Of a stretch of 64,000 nt of DNA, positions 17,082 to 26,674 are shown one piece after another. Each line of letters begins with the position of its first letter. Position 1 is the first letter of the stretch. The stretch comes from Bordetella sp. LUAb4 (GTDB lineage: Bacteria > Pseudomonadota > Gammaproteobacteria > Burkholderiales > Burkholderiaceae_B). The translations under genes and the position numbers were made by a program. The stretch covers positions 62,001 to 126,000 of the forward strand of contig NZ_JAHPZX010000008.1 in assembly GCF_021325795.1 (NCBI RefSeq), in the 5' to 3' direction. A model generated the notes under the pieces. The model was not told the origin of the DNA and made no database searches. It worked only from the letters and a program-made list of their open reading frames with translations.

Positions 17082-18428
17082 TCAATGCGCCAACCGCGCC
17101 GGCGCCCCCGCGCCGTTCATCTGCGTCAGATCCTCCGTGACGCCCCCCAACGTGCTGGATTGGCTCAGCGACACGTCCACCACCTCGGCCATGATCTCCG
17201 TCACCCGGCGCGACGATTCGACGATGTCATCCATGGTGCTGCCGGCGGAATGCACCAACGACGCACCACGCTCGATCTGTTCGACCGACGTGGTGATCAG
17301 ACTCTTGATTTCCTTGGCCGCCGCCGCGCTGTTTTGCGCCAGGCTGCGCACTTCCGCCGCCACCACCGCGAAGCCCTTGCCGTGGCCGCCGGCGCGCGCC
17401 GCTTCCACGGCGGCGTTGAGCGCCAGGATATTGGTCTGGAACGCGATGCCGTCCATCACGCCGATGATGTCGGCGATACGCCGTGAACTATCGGAGATCG
17501 CGCCCATGGTCGACACCACGTCCTTGACGGTACGGCCGCCCGCCTCGGCCACCTCACAGGCCGCCTGCGCCAACGCATTGGCCTGCGAGGCGCGGCCCGC
17601 GTTCTCCGACAGCCCTTGCACCGCAACCCGCAGCTTCTGCGCGGCCAGCACGCGGCGGGTGATATCAGTGGCGTATTTCACCACCTTGAAAGGCCGGCCT
17701 TCGGCGTCGAAGATGGGGTTGTAGCTGGCTTCGATCCACACTTCGCGCCCGCCCTTGCCGATGCGCCGGTACTGACCGGCGTCGTAGATGCCGCTGCCCA
17801 GGCGGCGCCAGAATTCGGCATAGGACGCCGTCTTGCGATCCTCGGGTGGCATGAACATGGCGTGGTGGCGACCGACGATTTCCGCCGCGTCGTAGCCCAT
17901 GGCGCCGAGAAACAAGGGATTGGCCCCCAGGATGGTGCCATCCAGATCGAACTCGGCGATCGCCTGCACCTTGCTGATGGCGGCAAGCTGCCCGGCGCTA
18001 TCGTCGCTGCGGCGTTGTTCGTCCGTGACGTCGGTGGCGTATTTCACCACCTTGATGGGACTGCCGTCGGGCGCCAGGATGGGGTTGTAGCTGGCCTGCA
18101 GCCAGACCTCGCGGCCGTCGCGGCGGATGCGCCGGTACCTGCCGCTGTCGTACTGGCCTGACGCCAGTTTTTGCCAGAAGTGCGTGTATTCCGGTGACCT
18201 GTGTTCGGCCGGATCGACGAACAGGCGGTGATGCTGCCCTATCACTTCGTCCAGCGTGTAGCCGAACGTCTCCAGGAACTTCTCGTTCGCCATCTGTACG
18301 TAGCCATCCAGATCGAATTCGATCACGGCCTGCGTCTTATTGAGGGCGGCGATTTTTCCGGCCAGATCGGCCTTGCTTTGACGGCTGTGCTCGGTAGCGG
18401 ATTGACGGTTCCAGGCAAAAAGTCTCAT
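17082..18428 (-). CDS. BdlA-like soluble chemoreceptor (PAS-PAS-MCP)
   Basis: 448 residues, no membrane segment. Two PAS-PAC units (about 30-135 and 150-257) are near-duplicates; both have FDLDG, HHxxF, FWxxL, YRRI, VWxxASYNP and KVVKYATD(V/I)T. A methyl-accepting signalling domain follows with the hairpin tip [28 protein letters not shown]. This matches the layout of BdlA, a cytoplasmic sensor of biofilm dispersal. The C-terminal arm of the coiled coil stops soon after [10 protein letters not shown] and appears shorter than the N-terminal arm. The ATG at 18428 follows GGGGGGAAA on the minus strand; a GTG at 18431 is the alternative. Confidence 0.9.
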   Translation of the reverse strand: MRLFAWNRQSATEHSRQSKADLAGKIAALNKTQAVIEFDLDGYVQMANEKFLETFGYTLDEVIGQHHRLFVDPAEHRSPEYTHFWQKLASGQYDSGRYRRIRRDGREVWLQASYNPILAPDGSPIKVVKYATDVTDEQRRSDDSAGQLAAISKVQAIAEFDLDGTILGANPLFLGAMGYDAAEIVGRHHAMFMPPEDRKTASYAEFWRRLGSGIYDAGQYRRIGKGGREVWIEASYNPIFDAEGRPFKVVKYATDITRRVLAAQKLRVAVQGLSENAGRASQANALAQAACEVAEAGGRTVKDVVSTMGAISDSSRRIADIIGVMDGIAFQTNILALNAAVEAARAGGHGKGFAVVAAEVRSLAQNSAAAAKEIKSLITTSVEQIERGASLVHSAGSTMDDIVESSRRVTEIMAEVVDVSLSQSSTLGGVTEDLTQMNGAGAPARLAH

Positions 18429-18977
18429 CACGAATTTCCCCCCAACTGGGCTGGGTTATGGAGCGGACAGGACAGCAGGGAATGCTTAGGTATGCCTTGA
18501 TGAAAACATATGAACATCGAGAGAAACAATCTGTCGCGTTCGGCAAGATAATCCTTTCAATGCCCTTCCTGGTCAAGGGATAAAGCCGCTTTTTTGCCTT
18601 ACTTCGTGCAATCCCTTAGTGCTCCGCGAACAAAAACCGTCATGCAGGAGAAAAGGCGCTCATCAATGGTTTTTTTCGTTAGCTTTCGACTCAGGGACCG
18701 GCGTTAATCTCTTTGCACCGTGTCGCCAATATGCAGCGGGATGATGGGACGTTTTGCCGTACGAACAGTATTTTGTCGACTATTCGGACAGATGCGGCGC
18801 CAGCGTGCCAGCTTGCCGGGGCGGCCCCATGCAGCATGTGCGACATGTGCGGCATGTGCGGCATGTGCAACATGTGCGGCATGTGCAGCCACCTGCGCGC
18901 CTGTGCCCGCGTCGTCGGCAATGTCATGCAGGAAGCGCTGCCCATCTCTGCCCATCCTCCCATCAGGAATCCGATCC
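18429..18977. other. Intergenic region with 9-bp repeats
   Basis: About 550 bp between the divergent chemoreceptor gene and a small secreted-protein gene. The part next to the chemoreceptor (18480-18720) is comparatively AT-rich and should hold its promoter. The other half contains a nine-base tandem repeat. Plus-strand frames across it give Cys/Met- or Ala/Cys-rich strings with no family resemblance. Confidence 0.45.
18831..18884. repeat. Six 9-bp GCGGCATGT-type tandem repeats
   Basis: Six units: GCAGCATGT, GCGACATGT, GCGGCATGT twice, GCAACATGT, GCGGCATGT. The ATGT end is invariant and only positions 3-5 change. One plus-strand frame reads as repeated Met-Cys-X triplets. Confidence 0.9.
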
Positions 18978-19364
18978 ATGTTTCTTTTGCCTCGTCACAC
19001 GCAAGCCTGCCGGTTCACCGCATGCGTGATGCTGGGCGTGCTGGCCTTGGCGCAAAGCCACGCCGCCAACGCGCAGAATGTCGCGGCCTTGCGCCAGCAA
19101 TCCATCACCAGCAACACGCAGCAATGCCAGACGCTGCTCAAGCAGACGCCACAACTGGATCCCTACGCACCCAAGAGCGACAGCGCGCGCGCCACGTATT
19201 GCGACTGCGTCGCGCGCACGTATACGGCCGCCATGCCCGACACCTTGCTGATCGCGCTGGCCAGCGGCAAGTTGCAGGACAAGCCGGGCGACGCGGCGGC
19301 CCGCGCGCGCGCCGCGGCCGCGCACCTGGATGCCGCGCGCAGGCAATGTGTGGTCAAGCCATGA
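18978..19364 (+). CDS. Small secreted hypothetical protein
   Basis: 128 residues from the ATG at 18978, with AGGA nine bases upstream. A signal peptide (ACVMLGVLALAQSHAANA) precedes a helical mature domain. Four cysteines (QQCQ, TYCDC and RRQC) could form two disulfides. The family is not recognised. It is preceded by 9-bp tandem repeats and is convergent with the LysR gene at 19457. Confidence 0.7.
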   Translation: MFLLPRHTQACRFTACVMLGVLALAQSHAANAQNVAALRQQSITSNTQQCQTLLKQTPQLDPYAPKSDSARATYCDCVARTYTAAMPDTLLIALASGKLQDKPGDAAARARAAAAHLDAARRQCVVKP

Positions 19365-19456
19365 GCGGAGCTTGACGTACGAGCCGGTGGCTCCGGACCG
19401 TACGATGCGGATTGCCGCCAAGGATCTCCTGGACGGCGTCCCAACGCGACTTCAGC

Positions 19457-20350
19457 TCATACCCCCTGCTTCAACTGATCCAGAAACCAGCGTCCCGCCG
19501 GCCCCGGTGGCGTGTCTTTCCGGTACACCCCGTGCATGGACAAGCGCGACAACAGCGGGGGCAGGCCCTCCAGGTCCAACCGTACGAGTTCGCCGCTGGC
19601 CAGATCCGCCTGCACCATGGGCGCCGGCATATGCCCCCAGCCGAAGCCGGCACGCAGGAAGGCATGCTTGGCGCCCAGATCGGCCAGGCGCCACACCTGC
19701 GGCGAGAACACGCCGAAACTCTGGCCTTCGCTCAATGAAGAGCGATCCGTCAGGATAAGTTGGACATGCTGCTCCACCGCGCCCCGGGTGACCGGGCCAG
19801 GCAGCGCCGCCAGCGGATGGCCGGGGGCCACCACGGTCACCAGCGGCACGTCCAGCAGGTATTCAGAATCCAGGCCGGCCGGCACCAAGGGCAAGGTCCC
19901 CATCACCGCCAGGCGGCAGGTGCCGTCGATGACCGGCTTGACGACAGCCCCCAGCGCCTCCACGTAGAGCCGCAAGGGTGTGTGCGGAAACGCCTCGCGA
20001 AAAGAGCCTACCGCGACCGTCAGGGTGGCCATCGGGTACATCACGTCCACGCTCACGGACAGCTCCGGCTCCAGCCCTTCCGCGATGGCGCGCGCCCTGG
20101 ACTTGAAGGTCTCCATGCCACGCACCACGCCACACGCTTCGCCCAGCAAGGCACTGCCCGCTTCCGTCAGGCGCGGATAGCGGCCGGACCGGTCGAACAG
20201 AAGCACGCCCAGTTGGCCTTCGAGGTTTGCCAGGGTCTGGCTGACCACCGACTGGGCGCGCCGCAGCCTGCGCCCGGCGGCCGAAAAACTGCCTTCCTCG
20301 GCGGCCGCGAGGAAGGTACGAAGTTGGTCCAGCGATACACCATCCAGCAT
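19457..20350 (-). CDS. LysR family regulator divergent from wrbA
   Basis: 297 residues. The helix-turn-helix lies in SFSAAGRRLRRAQSVVSQTL (about 21-40) and the effector-binding domain from about 90. It is divergent from a WrbA-type quinone oxidoreductase gene across 182 bp that contain an inverted repeat, the classic LysR arrangement. It therefore probably controls wrbA and itself, perhaps in response to quinone or electrophile stress; the inducer is inference. Confidence 0.9.
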   Translation of the reverse strand: MLDGVSLDQLRTFLAAAEEGSFSAAGRRLRRAQSVVSQTLANLEGQLGVLLFDRSGRYPRLTEAGSALLGEACGVVRGMETFKSRARAIAEGLEPELSVSVDVMYPMATLTVAVGSFREAFPHTPLRLYVEALGAVVKPVIDGTCRLAVMGTLPLVPAGLDSEYLLDVPLVTVVAPGHPLAALPGPVTRGAVEQHVQLILTDRSSLSEGQSFGVFSPQVWRLADLGAKHAFLRAGFGWGHMPAPMVQADLASGELVRLDLEGLPPLLSRLSMHGVYRKDTPPGPAGRWFLDQLKQGV

Positions 20351-20397
20351 CTATCGTTCCTTTCGATGGATTCTATCGAAATATATAGGCTTCTCCT

Positions 20398-20416
20398 GTA
20401 GGACGGATAGTCCTAC
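20398..20416. promoter_or_regulatory. Inverted repeat, candidate LysR operator
   Basis: GTAGGAC-GGATA-GTCCTAC is a perfect 7-bp inverted repeat with a 5-bp spacer, 48 bp from the LysR start and 117 bp before the wrbA start. It fits the dyad symmetry of LysR recognition sites. Confidence 0.5.
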
Positions 20417-20532
20417 GCTGGCGACATTGCCTGTCAACGCAAACCGATCACATCCGGGCGCCGCTCGCGTGCGCGACGTTCATCCCAGCCTAAGGCGCTT
20501 AGCGCCACGCAATAGCAAAGGAGTTCCCCCTC

Positions 20533-21132
20533 ATGGCCAAGGTCCTCGTTCTGTATTACTCGTCCTATGGACACATCGAGAAGATGGCGGAGGCCATCGC
20601 CGAAGGCGCCCGCGGCGCCGGTGCGCAGGTGGACATCAAGCGAGTACCTGAAACCGTGCCCGAAGAAATCGCCCGCGGCGCGCACTTCAAGCTGGATCAA
20701 GCCGCGCCGGTAGCGACCGTGGCCGACCTGGAACACTACGATGCGATCATCGTCGGCACGGGCACGCGCTTTGGCCGCATGTCTTCGCAGATGGCGTCTT
20801 TCCTGGACCAGGCCGGCGGCCTGTGGATGCGCGGTGCGCTCAACGGCAAGGTGGGTGCGGCCTTCGCATCGACTGCCTCGCAGCACGGCGGCCAGGAGAC
20901 GACGTTGTTCTCCATCATTACCAATCTGCTGCATTTCGGCCTGACCATCGTTGGCCTGCCCTACAGCTTCCAGGGCCAGTTGACCCTGAGCGAAGTCACC
21001 GGCGGTTCGCCCTACGGCGCCACCACGCTGGCAGGCGGCGACGGTTCGCGCCAGCCCAGCGCGAACGAGCTGGATGGCGCGCGCCACCAGGGCGCGTTGG
21101 TTGCGCAGACGGCTGCCAAGTTGTTCGGCTGA
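20533..21132 (+). CDS. wrbA: NAD(P)H:quinone oxidoreductase, WrbA type
   Basis: 199 residues, the usual WrbA length. The flavodoxin FMN-phosphate loop is [15 protein letters not shown] (about 8-22). [19 protein letters not shown] and the [15 protein letters not shown] segment are hallmarks of WrbA. The tetrameric enzyme reduces quinones by two electrons using NAD(P)H and so limits redox cycling. A LysR gene faces it across a dyad-containing spacer. The start is preceded by AAAGGAG. Confidence 0.95.
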   Translation: MAKVLVLYYSSYGHIEKMAEAIAEGARGAGAQVDIKRVPETVPEEIARGAHFKLDQAAPVATVADLEHYDAIIVGTGTRFGRMSSQMASFLDQAGGLWMRGALNGKVGAAFASTASQHGGQETTLFSIITNLLHFGLTIVGLPYSFQGQLTLSEVTGGSPYGATTLAGGDGSRQPSANELDGARHQGALVAQTAAKLFG

Positions 21133-21176
21133 TCAGACGGCGGTGATGTTGGCCTTGGGTTGAAGCCCCGCCCCCC

Positions 21177-22088
21177 TCACCTCGCTTCGTCGCCCGCGGC
21201 GGGTGGGGTTTCCAGCAACTTCACCATGGTGTGGAGCAAACCGTTGACCGGCGTCGCGATGCCGTGGGCCTGGCCGCGGCGCGCGACGTAGCCGTTCAAA
21301 TAATCGATTTCGGTCAGCTTGCCGCGCATCATGTCCTGTGCGGTCGATGAATATTGCCCCGGCATGGACTTGGCGATCTGCTCGATGGCCGCCCAGCTGT
21401 CGCCAGGCACGCTGATGCCATCGGCCCGTGCCACCGCCAGGCACTCTTCCATCACCGCGCGCATGGCATCGTTCACGCCAGCCCCCCGCACCAGTTGCCC
21501 GTAAGGCTGCCGCGCGATCGCCGACAAGGCGTTGTAGGCGCAGTTGACCAACAGCTTGGCCCACAAGGCACCCATCACATTGTCGGACACGCGGGTCGGC
21601 ACCTTGGCGGCCTCCAGCACTTCAGCGATGGCAGCGCTGCCCGCCGACTCGCCGATGACCAGCTCGCCACGCCCGTGATGCTTCACATGGCCAGGCCCCG
21701 CCATCTCCGTCGCCACATACACCACCGCCGGCACCACCGTATGCGGCAACACCGCGCGCAGGCGCTCCGCATTGTCCACGCCGTTCTGCAGGCTCAGCAC
21801 TAGCGTGTCCGGGGCCAGATGCGGCAGCAGGGCCCGCCCCGCCGCTTCGGTGTCCGCCGATTTCACGCAGAACAACACCAGGTCAGCACCGCGCGCGCCA
21901 TCGGCTTCGGTGGTGGCGATGACCGGAATGTGTTCCTGGAAAGCCTGTGCTTCCAGGTAAAGACCGTGCTGGCGCATCGCTTCGACGTGGCTGGCCCGGC
22001 CTATCATGGTCACCACGTGGCCGGCGCGCGCGAGCATGCCACCGAAATAACATCCGACGGCGCCGGCACCCATCACTGCTGTCTTCAT
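21177..22088 (-). CDS. 2-dehydropantoate 2-reductase family protein (ApbA/PanE-like)
   Basis: 303 residues. It begins MKTAVMGAGAVGCYFGG, a Rossmann GxGxxG NADP-binding loop, and has the catalytic-lysine region WAKLLVNCAYNALSAI and a C-terminal helical domain with MRGKLTEIDYLNGYV. PanE reduces ketopantoate to pantoate for pantothenate synthesis. Betaproteobacteria often carry several paralogues with other ketoacid substrates, so PanE itself is not claimed. The start at 22088 is supported by GGAGA nine bases upstream on the minus strand. Confidence 0.85.
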   Translation of the reverse strand: MKTAVMGAGAVGCYFGGMLARAGHVVTMIGRASHVEAMRQHGLYLEAQAFQEHIPVIATTEADGARGADLVLFCVKSADTEAAGRALLPHLAPDTLVLSLQNGVDNAERLRAVLPHTVVPAVVYVATEMAGPGHVKHHGRGELVIGESAGSAAIAEVLEAAKVPTRVSDNVMGALWAKLLVNCAYNALSAIARQPYGQLVRGAGVNDAMRAVMEECLAVARADGISVPGDSWAAIEQIAKSMPGQYSSTAQDMMRGKLTEIDYLNGYVARRGQAHGIATPVNGLLHTMVKLLETPPAAGDEAR

Positions 22089-22235
22089 GCTGATTTCTCC
22101 AGATATCACGTGTGCGTGCGCGATCGCGCGGGCATCGCCGCGGACCGCTTCGATCACACGCGATCATAGGCGACGGCCCGCGATATTAGAATGGACCCGG
22201 TCCGCGACCCGCGTATCGCCATTTCAGGAGCAACA

Positions 22236-23516
22236 TTGCCCACCGATCCACGCCGAGCGTCCCTGCGCCGCATGAAGAATCTGGCCCTGGCCTCGCTGGC
22301 CGTCACCCTGGCTGGATTCGCATTGAGTATCGCGATGGGCGCGCAAGGCGCGTGGTCCTGGGTGCGCGCATTCTGTGAGGCCGCCACCATCGGCGCGCTG
22401 GCCGATTGGTTCGCGGTGGTCGCCTTGTTCCGCCGTCCCCTGGGCCTGCCCATTCCGCACACCGCCATCATCCCCGCCAACAAGGCGCGCATCGCCGACA
22501 GCCTGGCGGTATTCGTGCGTGACCACTTTCTCGACCCCAGCAGCTTGCTGGAAAAGATCCGCATCTTCGATCCGGCCGCCCGCCTGGGCCAGTGGCTGGC
22601 CGATCCGCGCCAGGCGCGCGTGGTGGCCGGGTCGGCGCGAACGTGGGCAGTGCATGCCTTGAACCTGCTGGACGAACAAGCGGTGCACGGCGCCATCCAG
22701 ACTTTCGTGGTGCGCAAGCTGCGCGAATGGAATGCCGCGGCGACCTTGGGTGAAGTCCTCACGGTCCTCAGCCGCGACGGCCGCCATCACGTGCTGCTGG
22801 ACGAAGCGCTGCAGCGCCTGGCCGCCTATCTGCACGACAAGCAGGTGCAGGATCGCGCCGCCGCCCTGATGGTGAAATACGCGCGCAAGGAATGGCCGCG
22901 TATCGCCAAGGCCATCAACCTGGTGAAATCGGTCGACGACATCGCCGACAGCCTGGCCGACCGCCTGGCGCGCGCCGTCCTGGATGAACTGCACGACGTA
23001 CTGGCGCAGCCCGACCATCCGCTGCGGCGCGACTACGAAACGTGGGTGGGCGACTACGTGCGCAAGCTGCGCGACGACCCCGACGTGCAGGCGCGCGTGG
23101 ACGAACTGAAGCAGCGCGTCATCGACCATCCGCAATTGCAGGAGTACGTGCGCGGCATCTGGCGTGAAGTGCATGACAGCCTGAAGCGCGACTTGTTCAA
23201 CGAAGATTCGGTACTGGCCCGCCATCTGGAGCAGACCCTGATGTCGCTGGGGCGCAATCTGGGCCAGGACCCCGAGCTGCGCCGCGCCATCAACCAGCAT
23301 GTGCTGTCCGGGGCCGAGCGGCTGGCCTCGACGCTGCGCATCGGCGTCACCGATCACATCGCGCAGACAGTGAAAGGCTGGGACGAAAGACATCTGGTCG
23401 ATGAACTGGAATTGAGCATGGGCCGGGACCTGCAATACATCCGCTTCAACGGCATGCTCGTGGGTGGTGTCATCGGGCTGCTGTTGCACGCGGGCGTGAT
23501 GCTGGCGGGTCGTTGA
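22236..23516 (+). CDS. DUF445 family membrane protein (YjiN-like)
   Basis: 426 residues from the TTG at 22236, which has AGGAG at 22226-22230. Further in-frame starts are the upstream ATG at 22191 and the downstream ATG of MKNLALASL. An N-terminal membrane segment (about 15-38) is followed by the DUF445 signature EAATIGALADWFAVVALFRRPLGLPIPHTAIIP (split here at about 49-81). A long helical region and a C-terminal hydrophobic helix (MLVGGVIGLLLHAGVMLAG) complete it. Function is unknown; homologues are widespread inner-membrane proteins. It is divergent from the reductase gene. Confidence 0.88.
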   Translation: MPTDPRRASLRRMKNLALASLAVTLAGFALSIAMGAQGAWSWVRAFCEAATIGALADWFAVVALFRRPLGLPIPHTAIIPANKARIADSLAVFVRDHFLDPSSLLEKIRIFDPAARLGQWLADPRQARVVAGSARTWAVHALNLLDEQAVHGAIQTFVVRKLREWNAAATLGEVLTVLSRDGRHHVLLDEALQRLAAYLHDKQVQDRAAALMVKYARKEWPRIAKAINLVKSVDDIADSLADRLARAVLDELHDVLAQPDHPLRRDYETWVGDYVRKLRDDPDVQARVDELKQRVIDHPQLQEYVRGIWREVHDSLKRDLFNEDSVLARHLEQTLMSLGRNLGQDPELRRAINQHVLSGAERLASTLRIGVTDHIAQTVKGWDERHLVDELELSMGRDLQYIRFNGMLVGGVIGLLLHAGVMLAGR

Positions 23517-23695
23517 GGGAAGGTGTATCAATATCTAGCACCACGTTAGCGGCGATTAGCGCCCCTGCTTGCGTTCGCGCCAACTGACGTTTCCTGGAGT
23601 AACAACCAGAAACCTCACTGCGGCGCGTATCGTTTCTTCAGGTAACCACGGTTGGTACGATCGGGCGGCCTGGGGAAAACAAGAGAGGAAACGCC

Positions 23696-24259
23696 ATGTC
23701 CGCCGCCATGTGGACCATCGTCGCGGTCGCCGCCGTCGTGATCGTGCTGCTGTACGTCGTCGTCACCTATAACGCGCTGGTCCGCCTGCGCAATATGACC
23801 CGCGAAGCCTGGAGCGGCATTTCAGTACAGTTGCGCCGCCGTACTGACCTGATTCCCAATCTGGTTGAATCCGTCAAAGCGTATGCCGCGCACGAAAAAA
23901 GCGTGTTCGAAGACATCGCCACCCATCGCGCCACCAGCATCTCCGCCACCAGCGTGCCCGCGCAGGCCCGTGCCGAACAGGCGCTGGGTTCGGCCCTGGG
24001 CCGCCTGATGGCCGTGGCCGAGGCCTACCCGGACTTGAAAGCGGACGCCAACTTCCGTCATCTGCAAGACAATCTCAGCGAAATCGAGGACCAGTTGCAG
24101 ATGGCGCGCCGCTACTACAACGGCGCCGCGCGCGAGCAGAACATCCGTGTCGAGTCCTTCCCCGCCAACATGGTGGCCAGAAGCTTCGGCTTTCATCAGG
24201 AACCTTATTTCGAACTGGATGATCCGGCGGACGCCGCGGTGCCCCATGTCTCATTCTGA
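23696..24259 (+). CDS. LemA family protein
   Basis: 187 residues. An N-terminal membrane helix (about 5-25) is followed by the LemA signature YNALVRLRNMTREAW, VQLRRRTDLIPNLVESVKAY and the helical body ending RYYNGAAREQN. LemA proteins are membrane-anchored helical bundles often encoded next to a DUF2207 or TPM-domain protein. The ATG follows GAGAGGAAACGCC. The 3' end overlaps the next gene by 14 bp, so the two are probably translationally coupled and act together. Confidence 0.93.
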   Translation: MSAAMWTIVAVAAVVIVLLYVVVTYNALVRLRNMTREAWSGISVQLRRRTDLIPNLVESVKAYAAHEKSVFEDIATHRATSISATSVPAQARAEQALGSALGRLMAVAEAYPDLKADANFRHLQDNLSEIEDQLQMARRYYNGAAREQNIRVESFPANMVARSFGFHQEPYFELDDPADAAVPHVSF

Positions 24260-26510
24260 TCCCCGCCGTATGCGCGCGCTGCCACGCCAGTTGTCTCGCC
24301 ATCTATCGCGCCAACTGCCCCGCTTCGCCCGTCACGCCCGCCCGCTGACCACGCCCACCAGCGTGGAAACGCCGCGCCGGCGCCGCCTGCTGCCGTGGCT
24401 GGAACGGCGCGAAGCCGGCAGCGACGATGCGCCGCGCCGCGCCCCCATGCCCATACGCATCATGCTGGGGATACTCGCCAGCGCGGTGCTCACCGTGATG
24501 TGCGCGCTGCTGCTGACCACGCCCGCGTCCGCGCAGCTTTCCAGCGCCAACGGGGCGCTGTCTCTTCCCGGCACCACCGGGGATCTGGCGACGCGCCGCT
24601 ACACCGGGCGCGAATTCATCGCCGTATTCGAATCGGATATCGACGTTCAACGCGACGGCGATCTGCTGGTGACCGAACGCATCCTGGTCGATGCAAAGGG
24701 CCGCCAGATCCAGCATGGCATCCTGCGCGACTTCCCCACGCTGTACCGCGCCAAGGATGGCCTGCGCGTGGAGGTCGGTTTCGACGTACTGGAAGTCAGG
24801 CGCGACAACAAGCTCGAGCCCTACGAACTGGAAAAGCTGTCCAACGGCGTGCGCATACGCATCGGTAGCGGTGACCAATGGCTGGCGCCGGGCGCGCACG
24901 TCTTCCAGATCCGTTATCGCACCACGCGCCAGTTGGGTTTCTACCAGGATCACGACGAACTCTACTGGAACGTCACCGGCAACGGCTGGACGCTGCCCAT
25001 TGCCCGCGCGGTGGCGCGCATCCGCCTGCCGGAGAACACGGACATCGGCAACACCGTCTTCTACACCGGACCGCAGGGTGCGCGGGACAGGAACGCGCGG
25101 GTGGCCCAGCGCGGCGCCGACTTCGTCACGTTCGAGAGCACCGCGCCTTTGGCCGAAGGTGAAGGCTTGACGGTGGCGGTGTCCTGGCCCAAGGGCATTG
25201 TGCAAGCACCCTCGACGCTGCTGAGTGTCTATTACCACTTACGCGACAACCTCGCCCTGCTGGTGGCGGCGGTGGGCTTCGTGCTGCTGGCGGCCTATTA
25301 CCTGGTGATCTATCTACGCACGCGCCGCCGCACGCGGCCGCATATCGTGCCGCTATACGAACCACCGGAAGGCATGTCGGCGCCGGCGGTACGCTATATG
25401 GTGCGCAAGGGCAATGACGACAAAGGCTTCGTGATCGGCGTCATCGAACTGATCGCCCTGCGTGCCTTGCGCATCGACCGCGACGAGAGCCGGCGCGGCA
25501 CCGAACGGGAAACCCGCTTCGTGCTGCTCAAGCCCGATGCGCAGGGGCAGCGCGACATGGCGCGCGACACGCTACTGGGCACGTTGCTGCACAAGATGTT
25601 CGGCACGCACGAAAGTTTTTACCGCGGCAACGCTGGCGCCAATCGCCTGCGCGACGCCCGCGCGACCTTGTCCAGTTCACTGGACAACCTGTATTCCCAC
25701 TACATCGCCGACCACAACCAGCGCGCGCGCCGCGGCGTCTGGCTGTGGCTGCTCTATCTGGCGGCGTGCATCGCCACCCTGGTCTCGCAGGGCGGCGGCG
25801 TGGCCGGGACCGTGGCATCGTTGCCCTTCATGGGGGTCGGGCTGGCGGCGTTGACCGCCTCGTATGCCATCGTCCGAGGCTCGGGCTTCGGTTGGGGCGC
25901 GCTGATCTTCAGCCTGCTGTTCGGCGCGCCGTTCCTGCTGGGCGGGGTCGGCGTACTGGTGGCCGACAACCTGAATACGCCCTTGCGCGCACTGTCGGCG
26001 GCGTTGCCCGCGGTGCTGCTGCCGGTGGTGATACGCGCGTTCAGATTCCTGCGCGGCTACACCGAGGAAGGCTACGAGATCATGGACCGCATCGCCGGTT
26101 TCAAGCAGTACCTGACGCTGGCCGAAGGGCCGCGCCTGGAAGCGCTGGCCACGGTCGAGGACAAGCTGCGCCTGTACGAGCGCTACCTGCCGTACGCAGT
26201 GGCGCTGGACGTCGGCAAGAAATGGGCGGCCGCCTTCGCCGGACTTTCCGCCACGGTGGCCGGCCTGGCGGCGGTCCAGGCCATGCATGGCATCTACGGC
26301 GGCTATGACATCTTCGACGACGATCCGGATCGGGCCTTCAGCAGCATCGGCAGCGATGTGACGCCGCGGCCGAGCTCGACATCGTCGTCGTCGGGGTCGC
26401 CGGGAAGCAGCGGCAGTTGGTCCGGCAGCAGCGATTCTTCTTCCAGCAGTTCTTCGGACAGCGGCTCGTCCGGAGACGGCGGGGGCGGCGGCGGCGGCGG
26501 GGGCTGGTGA
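24246..26510 (+). CDS. DUF2207 domain membrane protein
   Basis: 754 residues from the ATG at 24246, inside the lemA-like gene end. An Arg-rich N-terminus precedes a signal/anchor (about 75-98). The extracytoplasmic DUF2207 domain (about 120-340) contains SDIDVQRDGDLLVTERI and the RYTTRQLGFYQDHDELYWNV block. Membrane helices lie near 350-370, 495-570 and 590-615, and the C-terminus is a Ser/Gly-rich tail ending in GGGGGGGGGW. The Gly-rich end is typical for this family. The start is not certain; the ATG of MRALPRQ is the next choice. It is the usual partner of LemA. Confidence 0.88.
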   Translation: MSHSDPRRMRALPRQLSRHLSRQLPRFARHARPLTTPTSVETPRRRRLLPWLERREAGSDDAPRRAPMPIRIMLGILASAVLTVMCALLLTTPASAQLSSANGALSLPGTTGDLATRRYTGREFIAVFESDIDVQRDGDLLVTERILVDAKGRQIQHGILRDFPTLYRAKDGLRVEVGFDVLEVRRDNKLEPYELEKLSNGVRIRIGSGDQWLAPGAHVFQIRYRTTRQLGFYQDHDELYWNVTGNGWTLPIARAVARIRLPENTDIGNTVFYTGPQGARDRNARVAQRGADFVTFESTAPLAEGEGLTVAVSWPKGIVQAPSTLLSVYYHLRDNLALLVAAVGFVLLAAYYLVIYLRTRRRTRPHIVPLYEPPEGMSAPAVRYMVRKGNDDKGFVIGVIELIALRALRIDRDESRRGTERETRFVLLKPDAQGQRDMARDTLLGTLLHKMFGTHESFYRGNAGANRLRDARATLSSSLDNLYSHYIADHNQRARRGVWLWLLYLAACIATLVSQGGGVAGTVASLPFMGVGLAALTASYAIVRGSGFGWGALIFSLLFGAPFLLGGVGVLVADNLNTPLRALSAALPAVLLPVVIRAFRFLRGYTEEGYEIMDRIAGFKQYLTLAEGPRLEALATVEDKLRLYERYLPYAVALDVGKKWAAAFAGLSATVAGLAAVQAMHGIYGGYDIFDDDPDRAFSSIGSDVTPRPSSTSSSSGSPGSSGSWSGSSDSSSSSSSDSGSSGDGGGGGGGGGW

Positions 26511-26674
26511 GAGGGGGCTGGATGAAAGGCGTTAAATCTGTTCTGCGCAGGAACCCCTGAACTGTATCTGTCCCGATATGCAGTCCAGGCGCACCATGGC
26601 CCGATTTGTTTCCCGAAGAGCACGAGACGTCTCGACACAGGACGCCCTCGCCGCGATTCGGATCGGAGGCTTCC

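Noticed and set aside
18713-19375. Frame encoding Met-Cys-X repeats ahead of the small secreted protein
   Set aside because: The repeats come from a 9-bp DNA array, no ribosome binding site is present, and another frame gives a proper signal peptide from 18978.
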